From Chimonanthus salicifolius (Eukaryota; Streptophyta; Magnoliopsida; Laurales; Calycanthaceae), in the NCBI GenBank assembly GCA_013350335.1, contig CM023535.1:28755631-28819630 (forward strand): DNA of 64,000 nt. Direction: 5' to 3'. The position numbers and the translations under genes were made by a program. The notes beneath the pieces are model-generated. The model had not been told where the DNA came from and did not search any database. It worked only from the letters and a program-made list of their open reading frames with translations. Shown one piece after another: positions 1-10,860 of the stretch (its first letter is position 1; the number at the start of each line of letters is the position of its first letter).

Positions 1-1316
1 AAATAATGATCTTCCTAAGGCTTAGAGTTTTGTAAAAGATCACCCAAAAGATCAAATTATTGGTGAACCATCTCAAGGAATAACCGCTAGATCTAAACTT
101 AGAAGCGCTTGTAACAACATGGCTTTTGTCTCTCAAATTGAACCAAAGAACATTCAAGAAGCCGAAATAGATGAGTTTTGGATAATTACCATGTAAGAAG
201 AATTAAATCAATTTGAAAGAACCAAGTATGGGAGCTTATGCCTATGCCTAAGGATCACTCGATAATTGACACAAAGTGGGTTTTTAGAAATAAAAAGGAT
301 GAGGAAGGAAATATTGTTAGAAATAAGGATAGACTAGTAGCCCAACGTTACAACCAAGAAGAAGGGATATATTATGAGGAAACCTTTGCCCCGGTTGCTA
401 GGCTAGAAGCCATAAGAATGTTGCTTGCATATGCTTGTTTCAAAAATTTCAAATTATTTCAAATGGATGTGAAAAATGCCCTTCTAAGAGGTTTCATCTC
501 CGATGAAGTTTATGTAAAACAACCACCCGGATTTGAAAATCATGAATTTCCAAACCATGTTTACAAATTGTCAAAAGCATTGTATGGTCTAAAACAAGCA
601 CCTAGAGCATGGTATGATAGGCTTAGTAATTTTCTCATTAAAAATGGTTTTACAAAAGGAAAAATTGACACTACTTTATTTATTAAATCTCTACACACTG
701 AGAAGCTCATTATACAAATATATTTGGACAGCATTATTTTTGGATCTACCAATGAAAATCTTTGTAAAGAATTTGCAAAAATCATGCATGATGAATTTGA
801 GATGAGTATGATGGGTGAACTAACCTTCTTCCTTGGTCAACAAATCAAGCAATCTTGTGAAGGGATATTCATAAATCAATCGAAATATGTCAAAGACCTT
901 CTCAAGAAATTTGGAATGAATGAAGCTAAAGCAATTGGGACTCCTATGAGCCCATCCACCAAGCTTGACAAGGATGATTGTGCCAAACCCGTTGATATGA
1001 AACTCTATAGAGGCATGATAGGAAGTTTGTTGTATTTAACCGCTAGTAGACCGGATATCATATTTAATGTATGTTTGTGTGCACGTTTTCAATTTTGCCC
1101 CAAAGAATCACACCTTGTTGCCGTAAAATGTATTTTTCGATATTTGATTGGCACTATTGAATTGGGCTTATGGTATCCTAAACACACTTCACTCGAATTA
1201 GTAAGCTATTCAGATGCGGACTTTGCCGGTTGTAAAATTGACAGAAAAAGCACAAGTGGGACTTGTCACTTCCTTGACTCCCCCTCGTATCTTGGTTTAG
1301 TAGAAAGTAAAATTTA
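1..1316 (+). pseudogene. Ty1/copia (SIRE-like) pol remnant: integrase-RT linker and reverse transcriptase
   Basis: This is the reverse transcriptase part of a copia polyprotein, which would copy element RNA into DNA in virus-like particles. The linker before RT is readable from the left edge but has an early stop, another stop near 195 (after WIITM) and a frameshift just before 238. From 238 the RT domain is recognisable by TKWVFRNK, the FAPVARLEAIR block, FQMDVKNALLRG, VYVKQPPGFE, LYGLKQAPRAWYDRL, FFLGQQIKQ and SRPDIIFNVCLCARFQ. The catalytic box normally read as YVDD is YLDS here (about residue 162 of the 238 frame), so one catalytic aspartate is lost. The frame breaks at about 1316, just before RNase H. 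The upstream gag and most of integrase lie outside the window. Assignment to copia RT is certain; the SIRE lineage is inferred from the downstream ORF and LTR. Confidence 0.95.
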
Positions 1317-1674
1317 GTGGCTTTATCCACAGCTGAAGCGGAATACGTAGCTGCCGGGAGTTGTTGTGCACAAGTGTTGTATATGAAACAACAATTGGAA
1401 GATTTTGGACTTACTTATGATCACATTCCAATTAGGTGTGACAATACAAGTGCTATAAATTTGTCAAAAAATCCCATACAACACTCTAGAACTAAGCACA
1501 TTGAAATTAGACACCATTTCATTAGAGACCATGTGCAAAAGAGGTGATGTTCAATTAGAATTTATAAATACTGACCATCAACTGGCCTATATTTTCACAA
1601 AACCTCTTCTTGAAGATAGATTTTGTACAATCATAAGAGATTTAGGAATGTACCTCAGTAGAGATGTGTGTTGA
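1317..1674 (+). pseudogene. Ty1/copia RNase H remnant (3' end of SIRE-A pol)
   Basis: This continues the preceding pol in another frame. RNase H removes the RNA strand after reverse transcription. Visible motifs are ALSTAEAEYVAA (1320 on), the CDNTSAINLSKNP block and HSRTKHIEIRHHFIRDHV. A second frameshift near 1541 separates this from the terminal stretch GDVQLEFINTDHQLAYIFTKP, which ends at a stop near 1674. The first RNase H aspartate block (DADFAGCKIDRKSTSG) is in the previous frame, so the domain is split over three frames. This is clearly a pseudogene of the same element as 1-1316. Confidence 0.93.
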
Positions 1675-1680
1675 ATTGAA

Positions 1681-1940
1681 TTAAAAAAAAAAGGGGCTGA
1701 CACAGTTCAGCTAATTGATATTAAAAGTTCAGTCGACTGAAACTTTCCTATTCAAGGGCTGATTTTTTTTTTTTCAAATAAGTCGACTGAATTTTATTTG
1801 TCAGCCGACTGAATTCGTTTTGCCTATTTTCAGTCGACTGAAATATATATTTCAACTGACTGATTTTTCCTCTGTTCACTGTCTGCTCTAAGGGCCATTT
1901 TTCAGTCGACTGAAAATAATTTTCAGTTGACTGAAACACG
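1681..1940. repeat. Cluster of 12-bp palindromes TCAGTCGACTGA
   Basis: About seven exact or one-to-two-mismatch copies of the perfect palindrome TCAGTCGACTGA occur between 1728 and 1936, several in pairs 10 to 30 bp apart. The cluster sits between the end of RNase H and the next ORF of SIRE-A. The same motif clusters again in the 3' LTR of this element (18795-19105). No function is known to me. Confidence 0.85.
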
Positions 1941-2220
1941 GGGTTAAGTTGTTTTTTTACCCCTCAATTTTTCATTTTCTTCGCTTGATCCCACTTCCCT
2001 CTTCCTCTCTTCATTCGGTCCCTCTTCTTCCCTAACCCTCTCTTATTTTTCACTTCTCCCTCTTCCCTTCGCTCGGACCCTAATCCTCCCTAACCCTCTC
2101 CTAACCTTCTCCACATCACACCTCTTTGTGCTCCATCCTCCCTAAATTTCCACATGGCCTCCAAACGACTGGTTGCGTGAACAAGGAAAACAAGTTGAGA
2201 CCGAATGACAGTAGAAAAGA
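1941..2220 (+). other. Pyrimidine-rich leader before the SIRE-A downstream ORF
   Basis: A CT-rich tract (repeated CCCTCTTC and CCTAACCCTCTC) leads into ATGGCCTCCAAACGA at 2154, which looks like the original start of the downstream ORF. That start is followed by in-frame stops (TGA near 2178) and the wrong frame, so it no longer connects to the reading frame at 2221. No other gene is visible. Confidence 0.55.
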
Positions 2221-2990
2221 ATGAGCGATGCTCGTCTTCATTTCGTCTCCCGATATGCGGAAAGTGCTTACACTCTTCATTTCATGTTTCGCAAGGTGGT
2301 ATTCGGTAAAATCGTTCCCCTCTATTTTTTTTATCAATATCCAAGGCAATTTCCATTTAGGGCAGACTTTAACTACCAAGGATGGGGCCCATTTATCGAA
2401 ATCGTTCGCCCCTCCTATCCAACACTAGTGAAACAATTTTATGCCAATTTCTCTGTCAAAGGAAGTCCCTCAAATCCACATATTGAATCCTCAGTGAGTG
2501 GAACTCATTTTTCTTTCAATCGAGAGGACTTGGGGACCCTTATTAAAGCCCCCTCCAATGGTCCTACAGTGTACAAAACAAATTCCTGGATTGAAGGTTT
2601 TGATGCCGTAGATGCGCTCAAGTTAATTTGTGAACATGATGATATTGTTAAACCCTTTCAGCCAATTGCATCCCAACTATCATTAGAAGACCGACTGATT
2701 CATCAGATCATTTGCTACAATATTCTTCCGAGGTCTGGGTCTTATAATCATGTCACTTATCTTGATGTTTATCTTATTTGTGCCATTATTCAACGACACC
2801 CTGTCAATCTTCCATATCTCATCATGTGCTTCATGAGAGATTGCCAAAAGTGCAAGAAGACATTGCCTTATGGCAAACTCTTGTCATTCATATTTGACCA
2901 TTTCAAGGTACGCTGCCCACCTGAATTAGAAGAAATTGGTGTAGCAAATGATGTTTATTGTGATAATACCTTTAAAATTATGGGGTATAA
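2221..2990 (+). pseudogene. SIRE-A downstream ORF, N-terminal part (putative plant transposon protein domain)
   Basis: About 257 codons remain open up to the Tekay-1 insertion. The protein has the pattern of the putative plant transposon protein domain: an opening RLHFVSRYAES, then FRKVVFGKIVPL, a QGWGPFIEI block, FYANFSVKG, and a C-terminal region with YLDVYLICAIIQRHPVNLPY. This type of ORF is found downstream of pol in SIRE-like elements, in the position sometimes called env-like; its role is unknown. No clear signal peptide or membrane anchor is visible. The true start is probably upstream at 2154 but is frameshifted. The last residues of the apparent ORF (after 2990) come from the inserted LTR. 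The frame resumes at 17536. Confidence 0.75.
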
Positions 2991-3764
2991 TGTTACGTCC
3001 AGCCCTTTTTCAATCGCTTCTTCTGTAAAATCAGAGTCTATTTTTTTTAATAAACTAAGAGTGATAGAGAGAGGGACGTCGCGACACGAGCTAAGTCCGA
3101 ACTTCTAAAGTTCGACCCTTAACTGGCCAACCCTATGTGTGTATGGACTAAATCCATGAAACGGTCCACACATAACAATATCAACATGCGGAATAACATC
3201 ATAATTACGGAATCATAACATGCGGAATAATAATAGAACCAAGTCCTATTCCATTCAGATAGCAAAGTACGTCAAGTCTTTAATCATCATTATCATATCA
3301 TAAATTATTCAATAAAATATCCAACCATAGCAAATTCATCTAAGTTATTACAATCCAGATTCTAGATACTCAAAATACAAGCCCATGAGTATCTTAAACA
3401 AAATATAAACTTTAATCCTCCAAGCTCCTACGCCTGGCCCGTTTCGCGTTCATCGTTTCCCTCGTTTCCTGTATCATCAACTAGGGTAGAAGTAGGGCGT
3501 TAGAACAACGCGCCCAGTAGGTATTCCAATTAGGGTTAACACATGGGTTAGTGCCAAAAATCCAGATATAATATATATAAAAACAGTTATAATAAATCGT
3601 ACCATACTCATAATGCATCGTATCCAAAATAGTGAATGATAATAGGGATCCAATTATACCGATAAAAACCATAAACTTTGCACGATAATAAAGATCATAA
3701 TCATGCCGATTCAATGTCATGCCACGCTATCATACGCAATGAGTCCCACCCATCACAAAATATC

Positions 3765-4005
3765 CTCATCAAGGTATCCCCCACGATTATTTTACGGACG
3801 CCCCGACGGAGTGGTGGATCTCCGGAATCTACTTGATGGAAATCACATCAAGGTATCCCCCACGATTGTTTTACGGACGCCCCGACGGAGTGGTGGATCT
3901 TCGGCTACATTTCACACATAGTGTCCTCTTGATGGAATTCTCCTCATCAAGGTACCCCCACAATTGTTTTACGGACGCCCCGACGGAGTGGTGGATCTCC
4001 GGCTA
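3765..4005. repeat. Tandem units with CGGACGCCCCGACGGAG core and CTTGATG/CATCAAG inverted repeats
   Basis: Three units of roughly 70 to 100 bp each contain TTTTACGGACGCCCCGACGG followed by TGGTGGATCTCCGG, with the inverted pair CTTGATG and CATCAAG between units. The same units, in two or three copies, occupy this slot in the other Tekay-type LTRs (8785-8960, 13995-14235, 20165-20295, 27085-27205, 30745-30860, 43775-43890). Confidence 0.85.
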
Positions 4006-4497
4006 CCATTCATCCCTCCCATGCCATGCATGAGATGCAAATGTCCACATGCTATGCAAATATACAAATCATAGCATTTAAAATCACATTTTGAAACAAA
4101 TCCAACACATGCTATTTTATCAAATAAACATAGCATTTAAAATTCACATTTTGAAACATATCTTTTGCAATATAAATTCATCAAATCAAGATAAAACAAT
4201 GTACATAAAACCCATGGTTTCAAAGAGGTGGAATCCTACCAAAGACCGCTATGTGTCCTTGTGTCTTTCGTCCAGTAACCGCTCACGATCGTAAATACCT
4301 TGTGAGGTCTCGTTACCTTAAAATATAACAATCAATCAAAACCAAGTCCCACTTGATTCACAATATTTTTAAGTCCAAAAACCAATCCCCATGGTTTATC
4401 ATTTTCACACTTAATTTACCAAATTGCCATTGGTCTACTCTTTATTTAATATTTCATTTTAATACGCCAAACATAGTCCATATGTCCACCAAACAAT

Positions 4498-6212
4498 TAC
4501 CATGGGGTTCGGCCATACACCATGGCCGAACCCATGGTCCATTAATTCAATTAATTACAATAATGCCATTATTCCTTCCATGGTTAGTCACCTTCATTTA
4601 TTCACCCATGTTTAGATCCAAATACATAGATCATAAACATCTAAGTCCAGCAAACCTTCCCCATGGGGTTCGGCCATACACCATGGCCGAACCCATGGTC
4701 CCTTATTTTCACCTAATTACCAAAATGCCATCCATGGCTATCATAGCCCATATCATAATTCATAATCTTAAATTTGTATCTTTCATTTAATATTTAATCA
4801 ATCACTAGGTTAATTCCATAACCAATCCATACAATAGTTCATGGGTTCGGCCTTACTCCATGGCCGAACTCTATGTCCAATATTTCACATAATTTCAAGA
4901 TTGCCATTACCTGATGTTCATGTCTTTCCATTAATGCAATCATCACATTAAATTCATAAAATCCATTTAACATGATTCATGGGGTTCGGCCACACACCAT
5001 GGCCGAACCCTATGATATCTTAATTCCATTTAGAAGATCATAATCTTAGGTCCAACATCCTAAGCAAAACCCATAAAAATTCCTTAACCACTTAAGTCCA
5101 TAAAGAACCTCATGGGGTTCGGCCATACACCATGGCCGAACCCATGATTCTCCACTTTGGCCGTTAATTACACTTGCCATTACCTTCATCCCCTTAGGTT
5201 TAGATTCCAAAACATAATCCACCATTGATTCATGGTTCATAAAATAAAACCCTAATCCCATAACATAATCCATAAATCATTTATTTGCATTCTCTAATTG
5301 GTCCACATTCATTTAAAATACTAAGTCCATACATGACCCATAAATTTGGTTCATGGGGTTCGGCCATGTGTGTCTATGTTTCCATTTTCATCAACTTAGC
5401 AAGTCCATAATTAACAAGTCCATATTTAGAAACTTTCTAAATTCAATATCCTCTTTCTATTTTTAAATCCTTTCTAAATTAAACTCCACTTTCCATATTT
5501 AGAAGGTTTCCAATTTAGCACCCATCCTTCCATAATTGGAAGCTTTCCAAATTTAGCAACCAACTTCCATCAACCATACCAAAACAACTCCATGGGGTTC
5601 GGCCATACACCATGCCATGGCCGAACCCTGTGGTTCATGATCCTTTCAAAACCATATATCATTACCCACAATTTCCTTCCATTATTTCCATGATCTAATT
5701 GCATTAACCTTATCCCATACATCTTTATGGGGTTCGGCCATACACCATGGCCGAACCCTAAGGTCCTTGGTTCTCCATTAAAAACATTCCTTTAAATCAT
5801 TAACCTTAAGTCCATATATACTCTTTGGTGGGGTTCGGCCATACACCATGGCCAAACCTCAACCTTTTGTTTTGTGCCCTCCTTTCCATTTAAACCTTAT
5901 TAAACATACATAATGTTCAATGGTTTTCATCCCTCAAAAATAATAAACGACCTTCCATTAAAATTTATTAAAGTTCTTCCATGTAATCCCTTCAAAAGAA
6001 TTGATACTCCTTTCATGGTTTCCAACCAATAAAATTAATAAATCAGCCCACATGATTCAATGTCTAAGAAACCCCAAATCCATAACTATACTTGATGGGG
6101 TTCGGCCATACACCATGGCTGAACCTCATCCCTTCTTTTCTATTAAAATTATCAAAATGATCTCCATTCTTCTTCCATGGGGTTCAGCCATACACCTTGG
6201 CCGAACCCTATG
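4498..6212. repeat. Array of dispersed GTTCGGCCAT hairpins in the Tekay-1 3' LTR
   Basis: Eleven hairpin sites lie in 1.7 kb, starting near 4504, 4662, 4847, 4980, 5113, 5350, 5589, 5729, 5829, 6097 and 6178. The typical unit has left arm GGGTTCGGCCAT, a 5-nt loop ACACC, and right arm ATGGCCGAACCC, often extended by flanking CATG. The unit at 5350 has lost its right arm. Spacing is 100 to 240 bp and the intervening DNA is AT-rich. Confidence 0.92.
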
Positions 6213-6529
6213 GTTCCTTATTTCATTAAACAAAAACATAAAATCACTTACTGATTTCGCGACTCCTCCGGTTGATCTTGTTCTTCCAATCTTTCTCTTC
6301 TTCTTGATCTTGCCGTGAACACCTTCTTGATTGTATGTGTATTATGCGCCCTTGCTGCCCTTCTCTTCCTTTGAATAAAATTCCAATCAGCCAATACTAA
6401 AATCTAATTGCCCTGAGCCCTTTGTTTGTGGCTGCCTCCCTTTGAATATCAAAGTCGTGTGCCTCTCCTTCTCTTATAAAAATTCAACACGGTACCATCC
6501 AATATTAGAGTGTGAATGCCGTGAGCCCT

Positions 6530-6660
6530 TTTGTTGCCTCTTTTAAAACCTTCACTTAATCAAGAATAGAAAGTGCCATGCGCCCCATGTTTGCCTCTTA
6601 TAAAACCTTCACTTAATCAAGAATAGAAAGTGCCATGCGCCCTATATTTGCTGCAATCCC
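6530..6660. repeat. Short tandem repeat with CCTTCACTTAATCAAGAATAG core
   Basis: Two adjacent units of about 60 bp share AAAACCTTCACTTAATCAAG and AAAGTGCCATGCGCCC. The partner LTR holds three units (16790-16945), so copy number changed between the two LTRs after insertion or during replication. Confidence 0.75.
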
Positions 6661-7610
6661 CATTTCCGTGTGCACTATCCTTTAAATTAGCCATTGCTAA
6701 TTAATCTTCCATTGGTTCCGAACTTAGAATATGGTGTGCAGCCCTTGATGCCTTTCTTTTATTGAACCTTCCCTTTAATCCTATCGTAGATTAGATAACT
6801 TCCTTGGCTTCCATTCCATGTGCATAACATATAGATATTCATATCTATCACGCGACCAAGCCATCTGTATTTATCTCTAGATATCTTCTTTATTTAATCT
6901 TAGATATCTTCTCAAGATATTCTAACATATCAATGTGTATATGAAAAATCCCACATACACGGCCAAGGTAATCTTCATTTGATTTTTAAACATCTCATTG
7001 GATAATCAAATCCAATAATTCGGCCATGCACAATCATTTATTTAATTCAGACATAGTGCATACTCTTTTAATTCAACCCCATTTAAATTTATTTGAGACC
7101 ATTTATCAAAATCGTTGGGTCTTAATTGGGCGAAGACCCAACATTTTGTAACACCCTGGATTTCCAAGTTATAAATATTTACAGAAATTACCCATTTAAT
7201 TTGTAAATTATTAATTATGGACCCTATATGGGTAAAGTGTTGGGTCATTGCCCAATTATGACCCAATGGATTATGGAAAGGGTTTTAATAAAAATTAAAT
7301 GGGGCTTAAATAATTAGAAATGCAATATAGATAAAAATGGATTGCTTGGGGCGTGTATGGGAGATATTGATGAAAGATTTTAGGAGTTGCATAGGGTTAT
7401 GCGCATGATGTATTAGAGTATCTTGAGACGATATCTAATCTAAATGAAGATAGGATATCCATGTTTATGCGCAAGAGATCTTTTTAAGATGGGCTTTCTT
7501 GATTTGAATCATGTAGATGGATTTGGGTTTAGGCAATGGCTAATTTAGAGGGTCTTGGTACCTTCTAAGTTGGGTTTAATTGGAAGTAATAAGGGAAGGT
7601 TTGATAAAAT

Positions 7611-7876
7611 GGAAGCATGGATGCTAAACTTGGAAAGTGTCCAATTATGGAAGCATGGATGCTAAACTTGGAAAGTGTCCAATTATGGAAGCATGGATGC
7701 TAAACTTGAAAAGTGTCCAATTATGGAAGCATGGATGCTAAACTTGGAAAGTGTCCAATTATGGAAGCATGGATGCTAAACTTGGAAAGTGTCTAATTAT
7801 GGAAGCATGGATGCTAAATTTGGAAAGTGTCTAATTATGGAAGCATGAATGCTAAATTGGGAAAGTATCTAATTAT
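7611..7876. repeat. Minisatellite, seven units of 38 bp
   Basis: Units begin with GGAAGCATGG at 7611, 7649, 7687, 7725, 7763, 7801 and 7839, each continuing ATGCTAAACTTGGAAAGTGT. Divergence increases towards the right, where units 6 and 7 have TCTAATTAT in place of TCCAATTAT. This monomer is related to half of the 75-bp unit in the solo LTR at 28494-31508. Confidence 0.95.
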
Positions 7877-9348
7877 GGAACCATGATATCATGGGTTCGG
7901 CCATGGTGCTTGGCCGAGCCCCATCAACCAATTTTATGGGCATGAATGGATTTGATATTTTAAATAAATGGTGGACCAATTGGAGAATGCAAATAAATGA
8001 TTTATGGATTATGTTATGGGATTAGGATTTTATTTTATGAACCATGAATTATATGATGGATCATGTGCTGGAATATTTTAAAGGGTTAATGGGAGTGTTA
8101 TGAATGTTTAAAATAAATAAATGGACCTATGTGTTGGAACCTAAGCCTAAGTTGTTGGAGGCAATGGCAAAGTGGTAACTAAGAGTGAAAGTGCTAGACC
8201 ATGGGTTCGGCGATGGTGTATGGCCGAACCCCATGGGAATTGTTTGGCGAATCTAGGGTTATGCATTTTGGATTAAAATAAATGGAATATTAACTAAGGT
8301 TAGACCAATGGTATTTTGGTAATTAATGGAATAAATGAGCAAAAAGGAAACTAAAACAAAAGGGGTGAGGTTCGGCCATGGTGTAAGGATGAACCCCACA
8401 AGTTTGGTTTATGGACGTGGTCACTATTGTAAATCAAGTGGGACTCGGTTTTAATTGATTGTTATATTATAAGGTAACGGGACCTCACAAGGTGTGTACG
8501 ATCGTGAGCGGTTACCGGATGAAAGACGCAAGGACTCGTTAGCGGTCTTTGGTAGGATTCCACCTCTTTGAAACCATGGGTTTATGTACATTGTTTTTAT
8601 CTTGATTTAATGAATTTATATTGCAAAGGATATGTTTTTAATGGTGATTTTATATGCTATGTTTATTTGATAAAATAGCATGTGTTTTAAATATGAGCTT
8701 TTAAATGCTATGATTTTGTATAATTGCATAACATGTGGTATTTGCATCTCATGCATGGCATGGGAGGGATGACAGGTAATCGGGGACCCACACTCCGTCT
8801 GGGTGTCCGTAAAACACTCGTGGGGGGATACCTTGATGATGAGGATCCCATCAAGCGGATACTATGTATGAAGACCTTGATGATGAACATTCCATCAAGA
8901 GGATACTATATATCCGGAGATACACACTCCGTCGGGGCATCCGTAAAACACTCGTGGAAGGATACCTTGATGATGAGAATTCCACCAAGAGGATACTATG
9001 AGTTTGTGATGGGTGGGATTCATTGCATATGATAGCATGGCATGGCATTGAATCGGCATGATTATGACCTTTATTATCATGCAAGGTTTCTGGTTTTTTT
9101 TATCGGTATGATTGGATCTCTATTATCATACACTGTTTGGATACAATGTTTTATAAGTATGGTATGATTTATTATACTGGATTTGATATGTTTATTATAT
9201 CTGGATTTTTTGTACTAACCCATGTGTTAATCCTAATTGGAATACCTACTGGGCGCGTTGTACTAATGCCCTACTTCTACCCTAGTGGATGATACAGGAA
9301 ACGAGGGGAACGATGAACGTGAACCGGGCCAGGCATAGGAGCTTGGAG

Positions 9349-9745
9349 TGTAACGCCCGCCCTTTTTCACTAAAAAACAAAGTCTATTTTTCTTTTAAAA
9401 GTGACAAAGGGCACGGACGTCACGACGCGAGTTAAGTCCAAGCTTCTAAAGCCCGGCCCTTAACTGGCCAACCCTACGTGTGCGTGGAACGAAGTCCACG
9501 GAGAATGATTCACACGTAGAAGTAGCTCGCGGAATATTAAACTACGTGCGGAATTACAATAAAGACTGTCCTACAAATTTGAGATAGCAGGGAAGATCTC
9601 TAAATTCCTATTGTCTGTTGTTCAAATTGGGGATACCGGGGAAGTACATATAAACCATAATTTCATAAACCATCATATAACCAAACATATAATTTCCAAA
9701 AATAAAGTAATAACCATTCACATAGCACCTAATCCATGGCTTACA
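9349..9745 (-). mobile_element. 397-bp insert with Tekay LTR-like termini inside S1
   Basis: The S1 sequence breaks after GCTTGGAG and resumes at about GATTATAGTTTATATT (9751), where other LTRs are continuous. The insert starts TGTAACGCCCGCCC and ends GGCTTACA. Its first 200 bp match the terminal block of minus-strand Tekay LTRs, with the GACGTCACGACGCGAG core; the rest does not obviously match. The putative 5-bp flanks (TGGAG and AGTAG) agree poorly. It could be a small LTR derivative or the remains of a larger solo LTR. Confidence 0.6.
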
Positions 9746-10233
9746 AGTAGGATTATAGTTTATATTTTGTTTAAGATACTCATGGGCTTGTATTTTAAGT
9801 ATCTAGAATTCGGATTATAATAACTTAGATGAATTTGCTATGGTTGGATATTTTACTGAATAATTATGATAATGATGATTAAAGACTTGATGTACTTTGC
9901 TATCTGAATGGAATAAAACTGTGTTCTATCATGTTTCCGCATGTTTATATTACTATGTGTGAACCATTTTCATGGACTGAGTCCATACACACATAAGGTT
10001 GGCCAGTTAAGGGTTGGACTTTAGAAGTTCGGACTTAGCTCGCGTCGTGACGTCCCGCTCTGTATCGCTCTCCATTTATAAAAAAAAAAATAGACTCTGA
10101 TTTTATGGAAAGGAGAGAGTGAAAAAGGCTGGGGCGTTACACATTTTATCCATCTTAGATCCATATCTAAAATTCATAAATTAAATGGGTAATTTCCGTA
10201 AATATTTATAACTTAAAAATCCGGGGTGTTACA

Positions 10234-10439
10234 ATACAGCCCTCTTTTTAAAATTTTCGTCCCAAAAATCGAGTCAAGTAGGGTTTCAAATCTTTACATA
10301 AATAGGTCATGATGAGCTTTTCTCATTTCCGACTCGAGTTCCCATGTGGCTTCCTCAATGCCATGTCGATCCCATACCACTTTGACAAACTGGATCGCTC
10401 GGTTCCGTAATACCCTTTGTTCTGTGTTGTCCTCTTAGA
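10234..10439 (-). pseudogene. Tekay-1 polypurine tract and end of integrase/chromodomain
   Basis: Next to the 3' LTR is the minus-strand tract AAAAAGAGGG, the expected plus-strand primer site. It is followed by the reverse complement of the chromodomain-like end of gypsy pol (WDRHGIEEATWELE type), matching 32781-32980 of Tekay-2. At about 10431 it jumps directly to the integrase core, so roughly 600 bp are missing relative to Tekay-2. The breakpoint lies in a short TTCTGTGT/TGTCCTCT match. Confidence 0.8.
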
Positions 10440-10712
10440 CTACCCCTCAGTCTGTGGATGGAATACTGTACTACTCAATAAGTCTACTCCCATGGCCGCC
10501 TGCATGCTCTGCCATACTCTGCCAGTGAATCGACCATCTCTGTTAGACACAATACTCCAAGGTATACCATGCAATCTGATGATATCCCTGATATACCGCC
10601 GACCTAACGTCTCAGATGAATCTGTCATCTTAATGGGAATAAAATGTGCAGACTTGGTCAGTCGGTCTACCACAACCCATATCGTATCGTTGCCCTTTGG
10701 TGACCTTGGCAA
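10440..10712 (-). pseudogene. Tekay-1 integrase core fragment
   Basis: About 90 residues of a gypsy integrase core remain. Visible parts are VVVDRLTKSAHFIPIKM, the [18 protein letters not shown] block, SNRDGRFTGRVWQSMQAAMG with the second catalytic aspartate, and HPQTEG. The glutamate helix is deleted. A further deletion near 10712 joins this to a stretch matching the RNase H-integrase linker (10713-10860, compare 34111-34260). Insertion of cDNA by this copy is not possible. Confidence 0.88.
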
Positions 10713-10860
10713 CCCTTAGGTACATATATCCTTCCTTGGAATTCAAGACCCCGTTCCGTTCTTAACTCCCATTCCGGTATGACTTCGCCGATAACATCTT
10801 GGCCCATATCTCCTCCATTTCCGGATCTATCCGTTGTTCCTGTTCAATCTTGTCAAGTAC

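Larger units (their letters stand above)
7147..10141 (+). mobile_element. Solo Tekay-type LTR (S1) nested in the Tekay-1 3' LTR
   Basis: It runs from TGTAACACCCTGG at 7147 to GGGGCGTTACA at 10141 and is flanked by CATTT on both sides (7142-7146 and 10142-10146). The partner LTR has the unoccupied site (CAACATTTTACTCATC near 17449). It carries the 38-bp minisatellite, three GTTCGGCCAT hairpins (about 7893, 8204, 8370), the CCGTC units (8785-8960) and the GGGCGCGTT hairpin (9251-9270). It has no coding region. Confidence 0.92.
2991..10233 (-). repeat. Tekay-1 3' LTR (interrupted by a solo LTR)
   Basis: Net length is about 4.2 kb once the 7147-10146 insertion is discounted, matching the 4.3-kb partner at 13214-17535. 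Block order on the plus strand: terminal block with a GACGTC core (about 3075), conserved GGGCGTT hairpin (3495-3515), a run of CCGACGGAGTGG units, CATAGCATTTAAAAT repeats, GTTCGGCCAT hairpin array, then the AATTGGGC and GGGGTGTTACA terminus. It carries no gene; the short ORFs over it follow its repeats. Confidence 0.88.

Noticed and set aside
4353..4790. 145-codon ORF and its counterpart at 14714-15022
   Set aside because: They read through the GTTCGGCCAT hairpin array. Their repeated peptide words mirror the DNA repeat, and both lie in LTRs.
4498..6212. CRISPR-like regularly spaced repeats
   Set aside because: The repeats are hairpins in plant LTRs with variable 100 to 240-bp spacing, no uniform spacers and no cas genes.
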